Positions 10,881 to 24,300 of a stretch of DNA of 64,000 nt are shown in pieces (the first letter of the stretch is position 1; the number at the start of each line of letters is the position of its first letter). The position numbers were made by a program, and so were the translations under genes. The notes under the pieces were generated by a model that did no database searches, had not been told where the DNA came from, and saw only the letters and a list, made by a program, of their open reading frames with translations. Origin of the DNA: Cryptomeria japonica (Eukaryota > Streptophyta > Pinopsida > Cupressales > Cupressaceae); NCBI RefSeq assembly GCF_030272615.1, contig NC_081414.1:910847009-910911008 (forward strand), given 5' to 3'.

Positions 10881-13067
10881 TAAAGCATATAGAACAACAT
10901 CTCATAATCAATCAACACAAGTACGATGAAATCAAATCAAGAGCTCATAAATCGATCGTCCTAAGTCCATTTTTGGTATCGAAATCGAAATCTGACATCA
11001 ATTCTCTAATCAAAATTTCACGACGTTGACCACTTAGCGCTTTCATCAACTCCTCATTCTCTTCTTCAATTTGTGCTCAATTTCTCGTTAATCAACACTA
11101 AATCTCAATTGAATTCTCACATCAACTCTGATTTTAATCTTCAACATTAATCTTTGTGCTCAAATAACTTATCATCGCTACAAAAAAAAATTGTCTACAA
11201 TCACTGCGCAACCCTCGCTATCTTTCGATTTCGCTCCCGAGGGGGCATACTCATGACCTCAAAGTCGAGAATTTCTTTCAAAAATCTTCGTTGCAAGTCG
11301 AGCGGCTAATCTTTTCTAAACATCAAACAAGACCTCATTTCTAAGGGGCATCTCAGCTTCATCGCTTCATATCAAGTTGAGATCACTCGATCATCTGAAT
11401 CAAATCAATCTCTAGGGGCATATCAGTTTCATCGCTTCATATCAAGCTAATATTCATCTTCTCTGAATGTTAATTAGTTTCATATCTTTTCATCAAGTTG
11501 ATTATTCGTTTAAACTCAATCAAGGGTTTAAAGAGTATCTTTGATCACACGCTCAATCTAAGCAGGTGTTCATCTTCATCGCTTCAAATCAAGCTGGACA
11601 GTTTATCTTCGCTCATCATGTCTTGATCAATCAAGTTCAAGATCGATTTTATCTTCGCTCACTGTGTCTAGTTCAATCAAGTTCTAGATCAGTAAGATCT
11701 GCTTCTTGATCAATCAAGTTCAAGTTCAATATCTTTGCTCTTTATCGTTCCTAGTTCAATCAAGTTCGGGATCGATATCGCTTTAATCAACTCAGTTCAG
11801 TTGCATCGCTTCAAAACATACTCAATACCTTGCTCTTCATCTGGTTCGTGATCAATCAAGTTCAGAATTGGTATCTCCTAGACATCAAATTTTGTCTAAA
11901 CCAACGCGCTGCTCACACATTATTTCAAAGAGGGGCAAATATAATACCCTAAAAATGGTCATCTAAACCATGAGCGCCTAATCTCGACAATGTCACCAAG
12001 GTCCTAACCAAAGGTAATTAAATAAATCTTGAGCACACAATTAATTCTTTAATCATTAAATATCACATGGCAAAATTAATCAACTAATATTAATTAAATA
12101 TTTATTTAATTAATTAAATCATTCCAAGTAAATCATTTTAAACAATTATCTTATTTATTTTAATTAAATATCTTTTGTATATTTAATTAAATAAATTAAT
12201 TTGCCATTAAATCATCAGAAAGAGGAATTAATTTGAAAAATAAATAAAAATTGTCATAAATCTTCAAAAAGGGAAACAAATCAAGAAAGAGGAATTGGAA
12301 ATTATGAGCACAAATCTTCAAAAAAGGAAACAAATAAAAAAAGAAATTAATTGGCAAAAAAGAATTAAAAATTGAGAAAAGAAATCAATTGGAGATAATC
12401 TTGAAAAACAAATTAAAAATTGATAAATAATCTCAAAGAAAGCAAATAAAACAATTAAATATTAAAATTGAATGAAATAGAGAATAAATCAATTTTTATT
12501 TTTTTTTAATCTTAATTTTAGTTCAATTTCCTTTAAAACTGAGAAAAGCATCCAATCACATCAATTCACCTGGATTGTGCTTCCTCTTGGAAAATCTTGA
12601 CCGCTCATCGTCATTTGATCTCAGCCTTTGGTTTCTTTCTGAATTTTCTATAAATTCAGGCTCTCATCTCTCATTCAAAAATCTTGGAGAATATATTGTT
12701 ATTATGTTGTTTTTGTTCTAGGTTCATTGAGAATTTGCATTGAGATATTGCATATTAGTTACTTCATATTGCTTAAATCATTTAGCTTAAATATTCATAT
12801 ACTACTTAAATCATGTTAGATTAATCTTGCATTCATCTAGCTTAAATTCATGCTCATATAGATTTAAAAATCCTTCGTTTAGGTGTTGTCTAGTCACTTG
12901 ATAGCTTAGCAATTTGAGAGCAATCTAAACTCACATCTACTAGAAGGCAATGGGTTGCTTTGTAATGGTTTGTTATTCATTGATTATTGATTTACTAACT
13001 ATGCATCTAATGACTTAATTGAAGTGCTGTGTATTTCAAATACAGATACAGGTCCAGTTTTCACACA
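10881..13067 (+). mobile_element. 3' end and LTR of a Ty3/gypsy element (element G)
   Basis: A polypurine tract TTTCAAAGAGGGGCAAA (11923-11939) of the same type as elements A, C and D directly precedes an LTR-like sequence from about 11940 to 13067. Upstream, a CCCGAGGGGGCATAC block near 11236 matches the block before the polypurine tract in the other elements. The LTR has a TATA-like TTCTATAAATTC near 12648 and AT-rich TTAATTAAAT runs like LTR A. Its first bases are TATAATACC rather than TGTAG, so the usual TG start is mutated. The right boundary is approximate, set by the start of the LINE fragment. Confidence 0.6.
11340..11880. repeat. Degenerate repeats of TTCATCGCTTC and CAATCAAGTTC motifs
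   Basis: Before the polypurine tract the phrases TTCATCGCTTCA(T/A)ATCAAG (near 11357, 11420 and 11575) and GATCAATCAAGTTC or GTTCAATCAAGTTC (near 11627, 11670, 11709, 11753 and 11850) recur at roughly 40-60 bp. The position matches that of the GCGCT array in A and D, so it may be the equivalent element-specific array. Confidence 0.55.
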
Positions 13068-14636
13068 CACAAGATGGAATGGTTTTGGTTTTCGTGATGG
13101 TCTTTCTTTTAATCATCACAACCTTTGGTGGCCACCCCTAAGGCCATCCTCTAGCTAAAGTCCTTGGAGTGAGTGCTTTATGCTTTCACAAGCGTGGCAT
13201 TCGTACCCCTAAAGATCTCATTTCCAGAGCTTCCATGAGTATTTTCTATTGGGAAGATTTACGAGTGCAGTTCCAGCTCATTCAACGAAATCAACAGGTG
13301 TTTGATATTGTCTCATCGACTCTTCCCATGGAGATGATTCAGAAGTTGGGCATTCACTCCGTGAAGCCTTGATGGAAAGATTGGTTGTGGTACCCCTAGA
13401 CATCATTTTCCCGATATAAACCCTCTCTGGGTTACACATGGCTTTCTCTACACCTTCCTATGGTGCCTACTTTGAATTTGAGATGGCACTTGTAGTTGAC
13501 TTCTACCACTTAGTGATGCAGATTTCTTGGTATCTGGTCTGGCATTGTGGAGCCAAAACTTGCCCATTTAAATTGGTGTATTATTTTCCAAGGCTCACCT
13601 CCCAGATCTTGCTTGCAGCACATGGGGGTTTTAGATCCCAGTTGCCCTTTGTATGGGCACCCTGAGACTTTCATGCATCTCTTTTGGTATTGTCATTGAG
13701 CTCAGACTTTCTATAGATGGATTCATGATTTCTTTAGACCTTTTAGGCCAGAGACTTTCTCTTGGTACATGGCCTTACTCAAAGACCCTCTTGGTCTCCC
13801 TCATTCCTTTACCCAAATATGGCATGCTTTTAAGATGGAAATTCTCTTTGCTTTATGGAAAGACAAAAATGGTGTTTTATTTTCTCATAGCTCTACTGAT
13901 ACTCGAGTTTTGCTTTATGTTAAAGCTTGTATATGTAATAATATTATGTTGCAGATCTAGGTACAAGCCATCAAGTTCACCCTTGAGGTGGCCCACCTTC
14001 AGGAGCTTCTTGATCATTGGGGTCATGCCCTTTGTATTGTTACCAGAGTGCCTCCTGATTGACCCCTTCATGGGGTCAATCACCACCTCGTGGGCGATGT
14101 CGTGGGCGTAGTTCTTCTTCCTGCCACTCTCAAACCTTTCAGTCTCAAGCTTGCTGACAGTCTAGTGGTTGTGATTTCAACCATTAGTACTCTCCTTTTC
14201 CTACTCCTTGTGGGTGGGGATCTAGAGGCACCACTCCTTCTACTAGTGGTGGTAGTGGGTGGCCCAGTATGTCCAAGGCTTTTCCTCACCTAGCTCTAGC
14301 CATTTTACCTATGCATGGAGAGGAGAATACAGAAGAGGCTACTATTGTTGATGACAATGGGACCCTCCTAGATGATGTTCCAGACCTCACTATTGTATAG
14401 GGTCCTAAAAATGATAAGGATCCACCTCCGCCTCCCACCGGAATTACTTTAGCCACTTAGCAGTCATTATGTAATTTTTGCTATGTTTTCGAGTGTTGTA
14501 GGCCTTTGATGGTTTTTTCTAGGCTCTATCGGTCTGAACTCTAAGGGGTGATCCCGTATCCTCCTACTTTTTTTTGTGAATAGTGTAACTTTTTTATTTT
14601 TTTAATAGAATTCGTCTGCCTATTCATAAAAAAAAT
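13068..14636 (+). mobile_element. 5'-truncated LINE (non-LTR retrotransposon) 3' fragment
   Basis: One frame across 13169-13960 encodes the C-terminal part of a plant LINE polymerase. A segment SALCFHKRGIRTPKDLISRA is followed by a reverse-transcriptase zinc-binding (zf-RVT) motif with CPLYGHPET.MHLFWYC (near 13640-13690), then WIHDFFRPF and LLKDPLGLP. The frame has at least four stops (for example TGA just after the zinc motif), so it is dead. The 3' region ends in GTCTGCCTATTCATAAAAAAAA near 14636, a typical plant LINE tail with short poly(A). The reverse transcriptase and endonuclease domains are absent, as expected after 5' truncation. It sits against the LTR end at about 13067. Confidence 0.75.
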
Positions 14637-14639
14637 AAT

Positions 14640-17400
14640 CAAGAACTAATAGTAAAACTAGGTCATAGTATAAATAGAATGACTTTTGTGATTATCATAG
14701 AATCAAAAGGGTGTTATAATTTAAATTTTGTTAAATTGGAACATCTTATGCAAGACCTCATAGACAATGACGATGTTACTATTGAATACACTCCCATTAC
14801 CACAAATAATTATCTCAAGACTATCAAGGATCCACTCCCTAAACATGGAAAAGAAGATTCATGTTACAAGGGTAGCTCCTCCATGAGTGTTGATTATTCT
14901 TCCATGACCTATGATTAAACCATAGCTTGTCTAAAACAAGTTATACCTTCCATAGCATCAAATGCTCCTTTTTCAAATCATAATCAACGTATCCCTTGTA
15001 AGCTAAAAACTTGTAAAGTTGAGATGTTAAATCAAGATCAAAGTATACTTGCCTTGATACATCCATTCCATCACAATATCATGATATGTTCCTTTTTGAC
15101 CTTCATGATTGCACTCCATCACAAGACTCAAGTATCTCTTACATGTCACCTCAAGAGAAAAACATCCTTTTTATTCCATCTCATGATCCTATTGTAAGTC
15201 AAGATCAAAGTGTCCTTCCACCTCCATCGCAAGGTCCTAGCATCTCTCCTAATGCCCAACATCATTGCAAACCTCTACAAAGAGTTAATAATGCCTATCC
15301 AAGGCACACATATCAAAATACAACCTAAATTAGCATCTTAACTTGTTCATCTAGAATATTCATGCACCTTAAGCAAAAGTCTCCATCATGAATCTCCCAT
15401 TCCACCTTCCTTTCTTTGATCTTTCTTATCCTATCCATATCCTTCATTCTATATGTTTCATCGTACATAAATATCCCTATCTTATATTTGATCTTGTTTT
15501 ATCTCTTAGCTTTCCTATTTAGCTATCATTTACAACCCTATCAAAATTACCTTCATCATAGTTAAAACATGAAGAAAGTAAAAACTCATAAGCCCAAGGT
15601 TCAAGCAAAAAATTGATCCATCTATCCATCCTATCCCTTAATTGGAGACACATCCTTGACTTAGTCATGGTAGTGGATCTTTATCATTATCTTGAGAAAA
15701 AATAATATTATAAACTTGAACTTGGAACTCAACAAAAACAAGATCAAAACTATTCATATTTTAAAACAAAAGCATTTTAGATTTCATGTAAATCATGAGC
15801 GAAAGACTGATGTTGATCTAAGCTTGCTCCTTCCATATCTTGCTTGCCTAATCTATTGAATATTTGTCATTATCTATCTAACCATATTTTCCTTGATGGG
15901 ATGTATCCTTCCTATATCAGGCTTTATCTAGCTATGTACACCTTGACAAATGTATATTTCCTACACAAGCAATATCCATCTATGCACTGAGCTTAATATT
16001 TTGGCAAGAGATATGTTGTTTGTTTGGATTGTTTTTCATTTGGTACTTTTTCTTGCCAATTTAATCCTTTACATTTACCATTTTATCTTTCTTCTTGAAC
16101 TTTGATCTTTATCTTTTTGTTCATTTCTCATGATTTCTTAAAACCACCTAGATCTTGCATATCTTGGTGTGTTTAGAGTGGCATAGAATGGGTCACGATC
16201 TTGCCATTTTTTTGGTCATGTTTGTGGATTGTTCTTGTAGCAATACTTAGGTCATCACTTTCCTTGTTTATGTTGGAAAAACTTCTATCATGAGCTCTCA
16301 TCCTTTGCGTGCTAGGCCATTCATTACCCTTTGTGTACTATGACTATCATATTTTAAGTCTATCTTCCTCACATATTCCGACAAGGTTTTGTGTTGCTTG
16401 GTAGGAGCAAGGGTACCCTTCTGTTTGTAGATTCCTAGTCCATGCAAGTGATGAAATTTCATCTTGGTTCCTTATACCTTGATGCATAACATACTTTCTA
16501 TATTATTTAATAGGATTTCTCTTCACATCTGTTTAGCATAACCAAAGCACAATGTCATATCCATCCATTTCTTATATCTTATCTTGTCCTATCAATCTTG
16601 CACTTTTTCCTTTCCATTTCATTAACCATTTATATGTTTCACCTTACATTTGATCAATGGGTTGATTTCCATCTAGTTGCAAACACATGTCTCTTGCACA
16701 CGCTTTTCTTTAACATCTATTTTCAAGAGCTCAACCCAAAATGTATTTTTCTAGCTAGTCTCTCGAGGGGGGCATCCATCCTTTTATCCTATCACTATGT
16801 CATATCATTAGTATCATTTTTATTTGAAACAATATTGTAAAAATGCATTACCTCAAAGAGGGGTAAAATGTAGGCATCTAAAAATTACTAATGCATTTTC
16901 ATCTTGTCATGTCATCACCTTCTCACCAAACTTTTTAGATCCATATTAATTAAATAATTTTTTAATTATTTAATTATCTTTTTCTACCAATAATTAGTTT
17001 AATATTTTATTTAATTCATTTTATCATTTTTATTCTAATATTAATTAATTTCCCTCTCATAATTAAATAATTTTTAAATTTATTTAATTAGCTAACACTT
17101 CCCACTCAAAACCAAATAAATTCAAACTTATTTAATTTCCCATCTTAAATAAATAAAATTAATATTTTATTTATTTTCTCTATGCATCTTACTCTTACCT
17201 TATCCTTCCACCTCATCAATCTATGTGCATTATAGGTTCTCCCGTCTCTCATTTTTTCTCAACCATTGATCTTGTCATTTAATCTCCACCATTGATCAAA
17301 TGCAATATGAGGCATATAAATACGACCTTCACACATTCATTTCTCTCTAGCTAGGATCATCATTATTAAAAGTACTTTTAGATGGTGGAACCTTTTGATT
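14640..17400 (+). mobile_element. Internally deleted Ty3/gypsy element (element C) with 3' LTR
   Basis: A gag C-terminal fragment at 14679-14918 is followed by non-coding sequence, a CTCGAGGGGGGCATCC block near 16760, a polypurine tract CCTCAAAGAGGGGTAAAA (16851-16868) and an LTR starting TGTAGGCATCTAAAAA at 16869. The LTR has a CATATAAATACG TATA-like box near 17310 and seems to run to about 17400, where similarity to other LTRs is lost. Protease, reverse transcriptase and integrase are missing. The 14930-16850 stretch holds no recognisable domain. Confidence 0.6.
14679..14918 (+). pseudogene. Gag C-terminal fragment of element C
   Basis: An 80-codon frame contains HLMQDLIDNDDVTIE, then TTNNYLKTIKDPLPKH. 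It aligns with KDLIQDLIDRGEIEIE and TTNN...FKNPLPSQ in the gag of the complete element (around 58870-59000, - strand). In that gag the segment lies directly after the Cys/His zinc motif. Here the zinc cysteines are lost and the frame starts abruptly after the LINE tail, so this is a relic. Confidence 0.6.
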
Positions 17401-17633
17401 GATGTAATGGTACTGCCTGATTTTGATTGGATAAAGTCTTATCTCTAGCTAGTTTTGGATTCAACAAATTTTGTTCTAAGGATGCTTGCTTGATTTGGAA
17501 TTGATTTCTCTGATGTTTGGACTCTAATTTTGATTACTGAGTTTGATACAGAGCCTGAAAGGGTACTCAAGAAGTTTGATGAAATTTTCTCAAAAGGTCT
17601 GATTTTCTCTCTGGTTTTCTGAGTTTTAATCAT

Positions 17634-17993
17634 GCGCTAAGCCAGAGACCATATGCGCTAAGGTATGATCCAGATGCGCTACACAAAGTTCCTTATGCAC
17701 TAAGATACCTATGTTATGCGCTAACTCAAAGTTTTGAAATTTTTTTTGACTGGGAAGATTATGCATCGATATGTCCTAAATGCGTGCTATAGTTTGGACT
17801 AAAAGTGCTAAGTTTTTCTCCTGATGCGCTAGACTAATGCTCTAAAGCACTAATATGGTATCCAAAAGCGCTAGTGAAATGTTTACCAGTATGACAATTG
17901 TTATGCGCTATTTTGACTGATAAAAGCGCTAAGATTTGCCTGGGATGCACTAGAGAATGTTCCAGATGTGCTAGGACGTTGCTCTTACGTGCT
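17634..17993. repeat. Phased 21-bp GCGCT array, three blocks of five units
   Basis: GCGCT-type cores (GCGCT, GCACT, GTGCT) occur at 17634, 17655, 17676, 17697, 17718; then 17784, 17805, 17826, 17847, 17868; then 17905, 17926, 17947, 17968, 17989. Every step within a block is exactly 21 bp. The blocks are separated by 66 and 37 bp. The sequence between cores differs from unit to unit. On the - strand the units read TAGCGCAT, as in the array beside the primer site at 19550-19757. Confidence 0.9.
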
Positions 17994-19549
17994 AAACTAC
18001 CCTGATTTCTCTATTTCTGGCTTTTTTGGAATTTTTCAACACTTGTTTGTTTTTTATGGATGATTTTCTAAAAACATAACTTGAAAACACAACATGAAAG
18101 AGATAACCAATTTTGCCTATGCTAAATAGATAGTGTATGTTCTGCAAGGATGTGTTCAAATCCCCAATGTTTTCATAGGTTTGGATACAAAGAAGACAAA
18201 TCAGATAGACTCTTTATTCAAGGATCATCAACAATACCATAGCTAGTCTTGATACTCAGTCAACTCAAACAGTTGTGTCACCTCCTAGGGGGTGCCCATT
18301 TTTTTGCCTTTTGCCAGAAATTAACCCAATGTGAATTGCTTCACAATTGGGTAGTTATCTTGGGAGATATATGGTGAGTAATCTTGGGGGTGGATTCTTC
18401 CCCACCCTTGCACTATGATATTGAAGATGTTTGGATACTGACTCGGCTCAAGGTTTCTATTTCTAAAGTTTTTAATCAGGCTTCATGTTCGGTCTTCAGT
18501 GATGAAATCTCTCAGGAGGTTTCCCAACCTTTAGAACAAAGGCTTTACGTATCGTAAAGATACTGGGGGAAGGCTAATCGCTGAGAAAAACTATTGAAGG
18601 GACTTTCATCAACCTCCACTTTTGATTATAGTGGGTTGGAACACTTGGCGATAAAGTCGTTTCCCACTTAGGTCATTCCCCTCTCACTGACCATTTAAAT
18701 GGCACTCTAAGAGCAACTCGGGAGGGCATACCTGCTAAAGGAATTAAGTACTTGAAATGAAGAAAGATTAAGAGTGGTTTGGCTTTTTGGTCACCCAGTT
18801 AAGGGGAGAGCATATACCTTCCACTTTCGAGGCAAAGCACACAAGTTCTTTTTAACCTTTCAAAGAAGTGATTTGTTAACCTCTATTTGGAGATTTTCCT
18901 CCAACAAACACGGGGTTCTTTTTATCCTTTCATAGCAAAGTGTGCATTTTCAAAATAAACTTTGAATCAAACCTAGCCAACAAAGTAAATTGCAATTTGG
19001 TCAACAAAAATTCAAAGTCGATAGGGGAAGATCTTCCCTCTTTTCTTTGCCTACATTTGAAGATGAAGTTCTTTTACCTTTGCAAAATAAGATTGATCCT
19101 TTTAGGCACCAAAGGAAGGTGAAGTCCATTTTAAGCTTTGCAGAAAGTAAGTTTGTTTTGTTCTTTTTATAGCTTCCAAAATGAAGTGTTTTTCCTCTAA
19201 TCTTACAAGAAAGAAAATATGAATTTGTTGTTCTTTTTATCTTGTAATAAAGAAAGATGAATTTTCTTTTAGGCACCAAAAGGAAGTCTGATGTTAATTT
19301 TATGTACTCCAAAATGAAATGTGAGGTTTATTTTAACTTTGCATAAAAAGGGAGAGTGAGTTCTTTTTAACCAACTTCTTATGAAAGAAAGTAGAAAAGA
19401 ATTTTAAAGCTTCTAAACCAACTCCTTCCTCTGTACAAAAAAGATTAGAACCTACACACAGTCAGTGATCAAATGTTAGTGTGGGCTTACACAAGCCTAA
19501 AATAATCTTCATCGGTTACAATTTTTTTTGTTTTCCCTGCTAACTCTAT

Positions 19550-19757
19550 GCGCTACATTGTTGCACCAATGAGCTACATAAATGCACAGATGCGCTACAG
19601 AACATACCCTATGTGCTAAGCTGATCCCTAGATGCGCTAGACTGATGCTCTAATGTGCTGTGATTTTACCGTTGCCAGCAGAAGTGTTATGTGCTAGTCT
19701 AACTACTCAATGGGCTAAACAGTGAGCAATATGCGCTAAAAAAAGGTTCTTATGCAC
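19550..19757. repeat. Phased 21-bp GCGCT array beside the primer site of element B
   Basis: Cores at 19550, 19571, 19592, 19613, 19634 and 19655 are exactly 21 bp apart; further cores at 19691, 19712, 19733 and 19753 resume the spacing after a shift. Several have decayed (GAGCT, GTGCT, GGGCT, GCACT). The array lies about 90 bp inside the primer-binding site, the same place as the array at 62792-63016 in element D. Confidence 0.85.
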
Positions 19758-19841
19758 TAAAGAAAGCCTCCAACATGTAAACTCATTTTTTCCACGTACC
19801 TGCAATATCACTCTTGCATTAAAAATGATGTTATTTATGGG

Positions 19842-19864
19842 GTTATGCCCCACGATGGGCACCA
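19842..19864 (-). other. Primer-binding site of element B (tRNA-Lys-like)
   Basis: Four bases inside the LTR end, the - strand reads TGGTGCCCATCGTGGGGC. The complement ends in CACCA and resembles the 3' end of plant tRNA-Lys (GCCCCACG.TGGGCGCCA, recalled from memory) with a few mismatches. One mismatch is TGGCGCC to TGGTGCC, a CpG-type change. The 5' side of the match is poor, so the tRNA assignment is tentative. Confidence 0.55.
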
Positions 19865-19868
19865 AAAA

Positions 19869-21336
19869 TGTGTGCGGGAAAAGTGGTGCAATGAAATGTA
19901 AAATCTAGTTTCTAGACAAGTCCACACACCAATGGGACTCTTGGTGCAAGTAATGGAGCTATGTTGAATAGCTCAACTTCCCAAGGGATGTTCCATTGTT
20001 CTTCATCTCACAGGATCCCTCAAGTCAATGCCTTTGCTCTCAGATCACTGAGCAAAGTGACTTAGGAATGACAACTATGAGAATGAGGGATATTGATCAA
20101 CTTAATATGAATCCATTCCTAGTTATGCATGATATTAAATCTAGTATGAATTAAACTAGCATGGATATGATGATAAGATAAAAGATTAGTAAAACCTATC
20201 CTAACATTATATACTAGTCTATTATGAGAGTGTTATGATGGAAATGCTTCTTTAAATACTTATTAAGATGATTTCTATTCAAAGAGAGGCTAAATGCTTG
20301 ATTTAAAAATGATTATATTTAGATGCATGAAACTTGGATGCTTAGTAAAATGTCTATAAGTTTGATACTAAAGACTTGGATATCAAAATGATAGAAGGAG
20401 GGCTATATTTATAGGAAAAATAGGGCAATGAATGGTCAGGATTGGAAGATCTTATCAAGGGCCAGGATTGAAAGTTATCAATCCATGTTTACAATTCTCA
20501 CCAATGAAATGGTGACAATTGTCAACAAGAGACTACTTGAGAGGAGATGTAAGAAGCATTAAATGCTTGAGAAGACATGATGGTTACCCTAGGAGGTAAG
20601 GGTTAAGGTTAGGTTAGGGTTATCCATTGGATAAAGCTTTTATCCAAAGGATAAACTCTTGTGCAAGGGTTTGAAGGATAACCATGGTCAAAGCAATGAA
20701 TGCTTGATGAGACCCCTGGGTTAGATGAAGGTTGAGTTAGAGAGAAAGTCTTTAATCATGTAAGAAGGTTGAGTTAACCATTAATGGTTAGGAAGACTTT
20801 GGAGGTTAACTTGTTGAGGACATAAAGCCTTTAATGGTTTTCAAAGACTTTGGGGGTTTGAGAAGTGACTTCCCTTTTCTTAGGGATGTGATAATATTTA
20901 GGAGATGGATTAGGTTAATTTAGAAGTGATTAGAAGAATCTAGAAGGGGGTTTAGGGAGGCAAGTGAGAGATGTAGGAGAATGTAAGTGGATGGAGGGGA
21001 GTTTTAATTAAAATAAATTACTTTATTTCAACTAAAATAGATGCAACTTGCATAAATACAAGTGGGGGATTAAAATAAATAAATTAGATTTATTTACTTG
21101 CAATGAACAATTTAATTAAATGTAAATTTAATTAAAAGGGGAGAAAGGGGAATTAATTAAATAAAGTGATTTATTTAATTAAAGGATATGAAAGACTTAG
21201 GTGAACTTAATTAAATAAATTGAGTAATTCATTTAATTAAAAGATGGATGTGAATGAATTTAATTAAATAGGGGAATGAGGTTAAAATGAATATTAAATA
21301 TTCAATTAGGAAAGTGGTCATTTTTATACATCTACA
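19869..21336 (-). repeat. 5' LTR of element B
   Basis: On the - strand it starts TGTAGATGTATAAAAATGACC at 21336 and ends CCCGCACACA at 19869, 1,468 bp. Start, end and length match the LTR of element A in inverted orientation. A TATA-like CCTATAAATATAG (complement, near 20408) is present, as is the TTTATCCAAAGGATAAA palindrome near 20640. Confidence 0.85.
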
Positions 21337-24300
21337 ATTATATTTTTAGCATATGTTGTAATATTTTACCTATTATGGATGAATATCAATGAGTTTAGAG
21401 AGTGATTATTAAGTAAAAATATTTACAAAGCACCATAACTTTGCTATTAATTATTGTTAGTTTCTTGTAATGGTTGGATACTACACTATTACCCAATAAG
21501 GCATTGGTTAGTGAAGATCTTGACCTTCTGCACTTATTTTTTAAAAAGACCAAAATAATTCACCAATAGTTATAAGAATAGGAATAGGTTAATGTATTAT
21601 TGTTTATGATTTAATATTACAAACCGTTGATAAATCCTAAGTGAAACAAAATATTACATTTTTTGTAATCATTTATAGATTATTTACACTTTATGAATGT
21701 CTATATGATATTAAAAGAAACTACCTCAAGTGATTATTATATAATTGTCATCAATAGATACATGTGGAAATTATTTGAAGCAAATATAAAGAGTTTTATT
21801 AGAGCTAGTCAAGCTTAGCTTAGCGACAATTATTAGGATCAAGTTTAAATATGGATATAGTTGTTGTGGGCTATTTTAGTTGTTCAATTTATTTGATTTG
21901 AATGATTATTAAGGAATACCTCTAGAAAAATCCTCTCAAGACCTGCATTTGAGATGAGCTTGAGGAGTATGAGAGTTTACCCACTCTCATAGTCACTATT
22001 TTACCTTCCTAAATATATAGATGAGCCTCTCTTTACCTTCATTATGAAAAATCCCTAGATTTGTAGGTGAAAAATCTCTAGAACTTTGGAACTACTATCT
22101 TAGGACTTGTGATGGTGAAAAATGGGTTCGGGTAGTTTAGGATCTAATCCCACTTTCCTCCATACATTGGAATACGAAAGAGCCTAAGGCAGTGATTCAC
22201 TTTGACTACTTCTTGTGATAGAGAGTTAAGGAATACTTTTAAGGTTCCTATTCCTTTGATTTTAAAGTGAAATGAGCCAAATGTAGGATGCAAACAAACT
22301 AAGCTAATGAAACTATGAGAATAATTAAGATAACAAGTAACAAACAGATACAGAACTGAAACTGAGATACAGAGTACAAGACTAAAAAGGAAATTCTGAT
22401 ATGCACATGTCACAGAAATCTGGGCCTGATTAAGTCGGACCAGGGCATTGGATGCCTTCGTCCTTATTATTGTATTGAGCTAAGAATATGAAGCCTGCAA
22501 ATTGAGATCCCCATAGACAAAACTACCCAAAATTGCCAAAATATGCAAAGGACTAGGGCACTGGGTGCCCCAGTCCCAAGGATCTGGGGCCCTCCTCTAA
22601 ATCTAGACCTGTACCTACAAATCCTAGCTTCTCGAAAGTTTGCAGCTCTGTCAGAATTTTGTACCTGCACCTGCAACTTGAAGATTGGTATATGGGTGGC
22701 TATATAGGGTTTTGCCTTAGTCAAAACCCTTGTTTTGGTGATTTCCACCTCCACAAATAGCCAATAAAAGTATTGAAAATTGTGTGTGCCCTAGAATCTC
22801 ACGTGTTTGTAAGATTCCTATGAGCTAGAATGCAAACTAGAGTTCTACCCTATGTTTGGAGTAGAAACCCTAAATGAATATAATGTAAATGGTTCAAATC
22901 ACAAATGCACTATGGATTTATAACAATAATGTAAATCTGAAAATGAATGATATGTAGATTTGAAGACTTACATAGAGATATGAAAATAACATGAAATCAT
23001 ACCAAACCCCAAGGGAGAGGTACACGCCAATCAACAGTCATTGATCTCCTTATTCTTCAATATCTCTTAAGCTTCCATAATTAATGAAGAAAGTTGTTGA
23101 AGACTTGATGAATGATGAATTTGTTGATTGAAGACTCCACATAAACCTTTGTTTTCACTTCATAAGAGGTCTCCTTCAAATTACTTAATAGATGGATCGT
23201 TCAAATGGGTAAAGAAAAGGTTATATATATGAAACCCTAACTTTATTGTTGATCATAGGTCGACCTAGAATTGATATAATTTTGCACAAAGTGGGATTTA
23301 AACATTAGAATAATGCCAAAACATGATCCCAAAATTCGGGGAGAAAAAGTCTAGACCAAGGCAAATCACCATGGTTCAACTGACTTTTTTCCAAGTTTTT
23401 TAGGGATGTAAGGTATCGTGATTACAAAGTTAACCCTAGCTTGGTGTGACAATCCAAGGTGTTTAGGTATGCGAAATCGAGCCTTGAAGGTCGAAATACG
23501 ACTTTATTAGGGTTTATTAAATTAATTAATTAAAGACGATGAAATAAAAAGGGGCACACTTAGGGTTAAGGGCCCAATTTTATAATCTGTGGAATGATGA
23601 GAGATGATTTTAGATTTAATTAGATTTATAATTAAGTGATTAAAATAATTTAAAATGCAAAATGAAACACACTAGGGCGGGTGCTAACCTAAGCGTGAAA
23701 TTGTACAACCCTAATTAAGGGTGTACAATTTAGGACGCTATAGGACCTAATAGGGAGTTAATTGTGGACTTAGATAAAGTCAAGAATGTTTTTTTAGTTA
23801 ACTAATATTCTCATTCAAATATGTTTCCAAAATAGAGGATATGACCAAATGGAGCACCTAAGTTGGTGATGGTAGTTTCTATTTTATTGTTAATTGACTT
23901 AGCTTAGTTTTGAGCATTATGTTTTGTACATGAATTTGGATGCCTAATTTAGCTAATGGTTTCTATAATATGATTTTAGAAACCATTGATGGTTTGTGGT
24001 TTTTTGTTCTCCCATCTATTGAGTGCTTGGATTAGAGGTAATTTGATATGTTAGTGCAAGTAATATTTTGTTGCTAGACTATCTTTGGACTTTTATGTTG
24101 GAGTGATTTCATATTAAGGCTTGAGCCTAATTGTATTGTAATTAAGTTTATTGATGATATATTGGTTCAATGTTTGGAGGTTGGATTTTTCTTTAAAAAG
24201 TTTTCATTGTAAACATTGTGTCATATATCGTGAATGCATGTTTATATTATTTTTAGTCTTAGAAACTAAATAATTTTCTTTATTATGATACTCTCATCAT

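Larger units (their letters stand above)
17401..21336 (-). mobile_element. 5' LTR and leader of a Ty3/gypsy element (element B)
   Basis: On the - strand: 5' LTR (21336 to 19869), primer-binding site (19864 to 19842), phased GCGCT array (19757 to 19550), a leader down to about 18000 and a second phased array (17993 to 17634). Leader phrases such as TATGGTGAGTA.TCTTGGG (near 18370) match the leader of element D near 61825, confirming homology. Gag and pol are missing; similarity ends near 17600, so the element is truncated where it meets element C. Confidence 0.65.

Noticed and set aside
13438-14111. Open frames at 13438-13665 and 13653-14111 as genes
   Set aside because: They are other-frame shadows of the decayed LINE frame that carries the zf-RVT motif.
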